The position numbers and the translations under genes are program-made. Shown here piece by piece: positions 60,766-64,000 of a stretch of 64,000 nt of DNA (its first letter is position 1; each line of letters starts with the position of its first letter). Below the pieces are notes generated by a model that searched no databases, was not told the origin of the DNA, and was given only the letters and a program-made list of their open reading frames with translations. This DNA comes from Ciceribacter thiooxidans (lineage in GTDB: Bacteria; Pseudomonadota; Alphaproteobacteria; Rhizobiales; Rhizobiaceae), in NCBI RefSeq assembly GCF_014126615.1, contig NZ_CP059897.1, positions 1,178,001 through 1,242,000 on the forward strand, read 5' to 3'.

Positions 60766-61703
60766 GCAATTACTCCGTCACCGAGCCTTCGGCTCGCCAG
60801 AAATGGTTCGCCGGCATCCTCGTCATCTTCTATGCCGTCGTGACGATCATGCCGCTCGTCTGGATCATCGCCACCGGCTTCAAGAGCCCCTCCGACGCGA
60901 TTGCCTATCCGCCGAAGGTGCTGTTCGAGCCGACGCTCGAAGGCTACGTGAACCTCTTCACGACCAGGACCCGCGTCTCAGATGCGGACCTCCAGGCCCT
61001 CGGCGAACCGAAGACCTGGTATGAAAGGCTCGTGCGGAAGGACGGACTGGTGATCGCCGGCCCCTCCCGCTTCGGCGAGCGCTTCTACAACTCGGTCGTG
61101 ATCGGCTTTGGGTCGACACTGCTCTGCATCGTCCTCGGAACGGTGGCGGCCTATGCCTTCTCCCGCTTCAAGGTGCCTTTGAAGGACGACCTCCTCTTTT
61201 TCATTCTGTCGACCCGGATGATGCCGCCCATCGCTGTCGCGATCCCGATCTTCCTGATGTTCCGGTCGCTCGGCCTGAGCGACACCCATGCAGGCCTGAT
61301 CCTTCTCTACACGGCGGTGAACCTGTCGCTCTCGGTCTGGCTGCTCAAGGGCTTCATCGACGAGATCCCGATCGAATACGAGGAGGCGGCGCTGATCGAC
61401 GGCTACACGCGCTTCCAGGCCTTCTACAAGGTCGTGCTGCCGCAGGCCGTGACGGGCATCGCCTCGACCGCGATCTTCTGCCTGATTTTCGCCTGGAACG
61501 AGTATGCCTTCGCGGTCCTCCTGACCTCGGGCACGGCGCAGACAGCACCGCCCTTCATCCCGACGATCATCGGCGTCAGCGGTCAGGACTGGCCGGCCGT
61601 CGCCGCCGGGGCCACTCTGTTTCTTCTTCCGGTCGTCGTCTTCACGATCGTCCTGCGCAAGCATCTCCTGCGCGGCATCACCTTCGGAGCTGTACGCAAA
61701 TGA
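60762..61703 (+). CDS. Sugar ABC transporter permease (MalG/UgpE-like)
   Basis: A 313-residue membrane protein with six hydrophobic segments and the EAA loop YEEAALIDGYTRFQAFYKVVLPQA. An insertion after the first helix (residues about 65-105, FTTRTRVSDADLQALGEPKTWYERLV) makes the first periplasmic loop longer than in MalG. Start 60762 (MSNYSV) overlaps the previous stop. Confidence 0.95.
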   Translation: MSNYSVTEPSARQKWFAGILVIFYAVVTIMPLVWIIATGFKSPSDAIAYPPKVLFEPTLEGYVNLFTTRTRVSDADLQALGEPKTWYERLVRKDGLVIAGPSRFGERFYNSVVIGFGSTLLCIVLGTVAAYAFSRFKVPLKDDLLFFILSTRMMPPIAVAIPIFLMFRSLGLSDTHAGLILLYTAVNLSLSVWLLKGFIDEIPIEYEEAALIDGYTRFQAFYKVVLPQAVTGIASTAIFCLIFAWNEYAFAVLLTSGTAQTAPPFIPTIIGVSGQDWPAVAAGATLFLLPVVVFTIVLRKHLLRGITFGAVRK

Positions 61704-61888
61704 GCCAATTCCTCAACAGGCTGCGCCGGCTGCGGCGCAACGAATGGGAGCTCGTCGCCTCGACGCTGATCGCCCTCGGCGTCTTCATGATGATGCAGCC
61801 CTTCGCGCTGTCGCTCTACACCTATTCCTTCGTCGTGACATTGGTGGGCACGGTGATGTTCGTCATCGTCAGCCACTTCCCGGAGTAA
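61700..61888 (+). CDS. Small two-helix membrane protein of the transporter operon
   Basis: A 62-residue protein with a basic start (NRLRRLRRNEWELVAS) and two hydrophobic helices (LIALGVFMMMQPFALSL and YSFVVTLVGTVMFVIVS). It overlaps the permease by 4 bases and ends 3 bases before the ATPase. Small membrane proteins occur at this place in some polyol transporter operons (as GlpU in glycerol uptake of Rhizobium). Its role, perhaps assembly or regulation, is inference. Confidence 0.8.
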   Translation: MSQFLNRLRRLRRNEWELVASTLIALGVFMMMQPFALSLYTYSFVVTLVGTVMFVIVSHFPE

Positions 61889-61891
61889 GAC

Positions 61892-62981
61892 ATGGCGCAG
61901 ATCAGAATACAGAACCTGCGCAAGGAGTTCGGCGCCTTCACCGCCGTCCAGTCTTCGAGCTTCACCATCGAGGACGGTGAGTTCTTCATGCTGCTCGGAC
62001 CCTCCGGCTGCGGAAAGACGACGACGCTCAGGATGATGGCGGGTCTCGAGCTGCCGAGCAGCGGCGAAATCCATATCGACGGCGAGGAGGTCGGCATGAA
62101 GCCGGCGAGCCAGCGCGACATCGCCTTCGTCTTCCAGATGTTCGCCCTCTATCCGCACATGAACGTGCGCCGGAACATATCCTATCCGCTGTTGAGCCAG
62201 GGCGTTCCCAAGGCGGACGTCAGGACGCGGGTCGATGAGGTGGCGAGAATCCTGAGGATCGAAGACATTCTCGACAAGCCCGTGGGTGGATTGTCCGGCG
62301 GCGACCGCCAGCGCGTGGCGCTCGGGCGTGCGATCGTGCGCCGGCCGAAGGCTTTCTTCATGGACGAGCCGCTCGGCGCACTCGACGCGGAATTCCGCGA
62401 ACACATGGCGGAAGAATTGCGAGCGCTTCACGACCGGATCGGCGCGACCACGGTGTACGTGACTCACGACCAGCTCGAAGCCATGCAGATGGGCGACAAG
62501 ATCGTCGTCATGAACCATGGCGTGGTCGAGCAGTTCGGCCAGCCGCAGCAGATCTACGACTGGCCGGCGACCCGCTTCGTCGCCGATTTCATCGGTTCAC
62601 CGCCGATGAATTTCCTGGAGTTCGAGGGCATGATCGGCATCGGCGGCGACCACGTCGTTCTCGACGGGCATTGCTTTACGGTTCCGGTGTCGCGGCAGGG
62701 CGCCGAGGGAAGGCTGACGCTCGGCGTCCGGCCCGAGCATGTCCGCTTTTCCGACGCATCCACCTATCGCGGCAAGGTCCTCGCAACCGAGTATCTTGGC
62801 ACGACCCAGATTATCACGCTCTCGACGCCGAACGGCAAGATCAAGGCGCGGATCTCCTCCGCTGAAACCGTCAGGGAGGGCGAGACGGTCGGGCTGGACT
62901 TCGACAGCCGCACGCTGACGGTCTTCGCGGGCGAACGCGGGCATGCCCTGATCTCCGAAGGAAACGAAGGAGTACTGCACC

Positions 62982-62989
<8 letters not shown>
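61892..62989 (+). CDS. Sugar ABC transporter ATPase 1 (MalK/UgpC-like)
   Basis: A 365-residue ATPase with Walker A GPSGCGKTTTLRMMAG, signature LSGGDRQRVALGRAIV, Walker B AFFMDEPLGALDAE and a C-terminal TOBE-type regulatory domain. A second, different ATPase follows, so the transporter probably uses a heterodimer. It overlaps the next gene by 8 bases. Confidence 0.96.
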
Positions 62990-63977
<988 letters not shown>

Positions 63978-63988
63978 GGAAGGTTCCC

Positions 63989-64000
63989 ATGGCTCAGTTC
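63989..64000 (+). CDS. Start of the next gene (cut by the window edge)
   Basis: An ATG with a purine-rich AAGGAAGG site upstream opens 11 bases after the ATPase stop, and four codons are visible (MAQF). Probably the next gene of the transporter operon; no function can be read. Confidence 0.5.

Overview
The window reads as a high-GC alphaproteobacterial replicon of the order Hyphomicrobiales (Rhizobiales), probably an accessory region of a Rhizobiaceae genome (Ensifer/Sinorhizobium-like). The reasons are a rhizobial (Rhc) layout of the type III secretion system with a split secretin, sugar-type ABC transporters with divergent LacI regulators, and a NarK1-NarK2 fusion in the nar operon. This assignment rests on family resemblance only; no rRNA or tRNA was seen.

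Bases 1-20922 hold a nearly complete type III secretion locus in two divergent operons. The leftward operon runs sctC1, a 61-residue protein, sctI, sctJ, sctK, sctL, sctN, sctO, sctQ, sctR, sctS, sctT and a 1039-residue LysM protein that may be a secreted substrate or translocator. The rightward operon runs a 53-residue needle candidate, sctD, two small genes, sctV, a Tad/Cpa-type secretin, a CpaD-like lipoprotein, a TadD-like TPR lipoprotein, sctU and an L,D-transpeptidase. SctU lacks the NPTH self-cleavage motif. The secretin and transpeptidase genes are each broken by one missing G in a G run.

Bases 20923-30829 are a patchwork: an ISNCY/IS1202-like element abutting an IS30-family element, a decayed VapC-type PIN toxin, a chemoreceptor (again one missing G), a PAS-PAS-GGDEF-EAL protein and a Crp/Fnr regulator.

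Bases 30830-43642 form a tetronate (four-carbon sugar acid) catabolic island: LacI regulator, SDR dehydrogenase, ribose-type ABC transporter, racemase-like protein, aldo/keto reductase, OtnI, LtnD, OtnK, OtnC and an atypical beta-hydroxyacid dehydrogenase. Three copies of one 14-bp LacI-type palindrome lie in its two divergent promoter regions and suggest a single regulon.

Bases 43726-57019 carry the respiratory nitrate reductase operon narKGHJI with a parvulin isomerase, MoeA and a DUF2478 protein, plus a divergent Fnr-type regulator and an FNR-type box in front of narK. Bases 57066-64000 hold a LacI regulator divergent from a six-gene sugar-type ABC transporter operon. Two identical 18-bp palindromes and a leader with three hairpins lie between them. 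The window ends four codons into the next gene.
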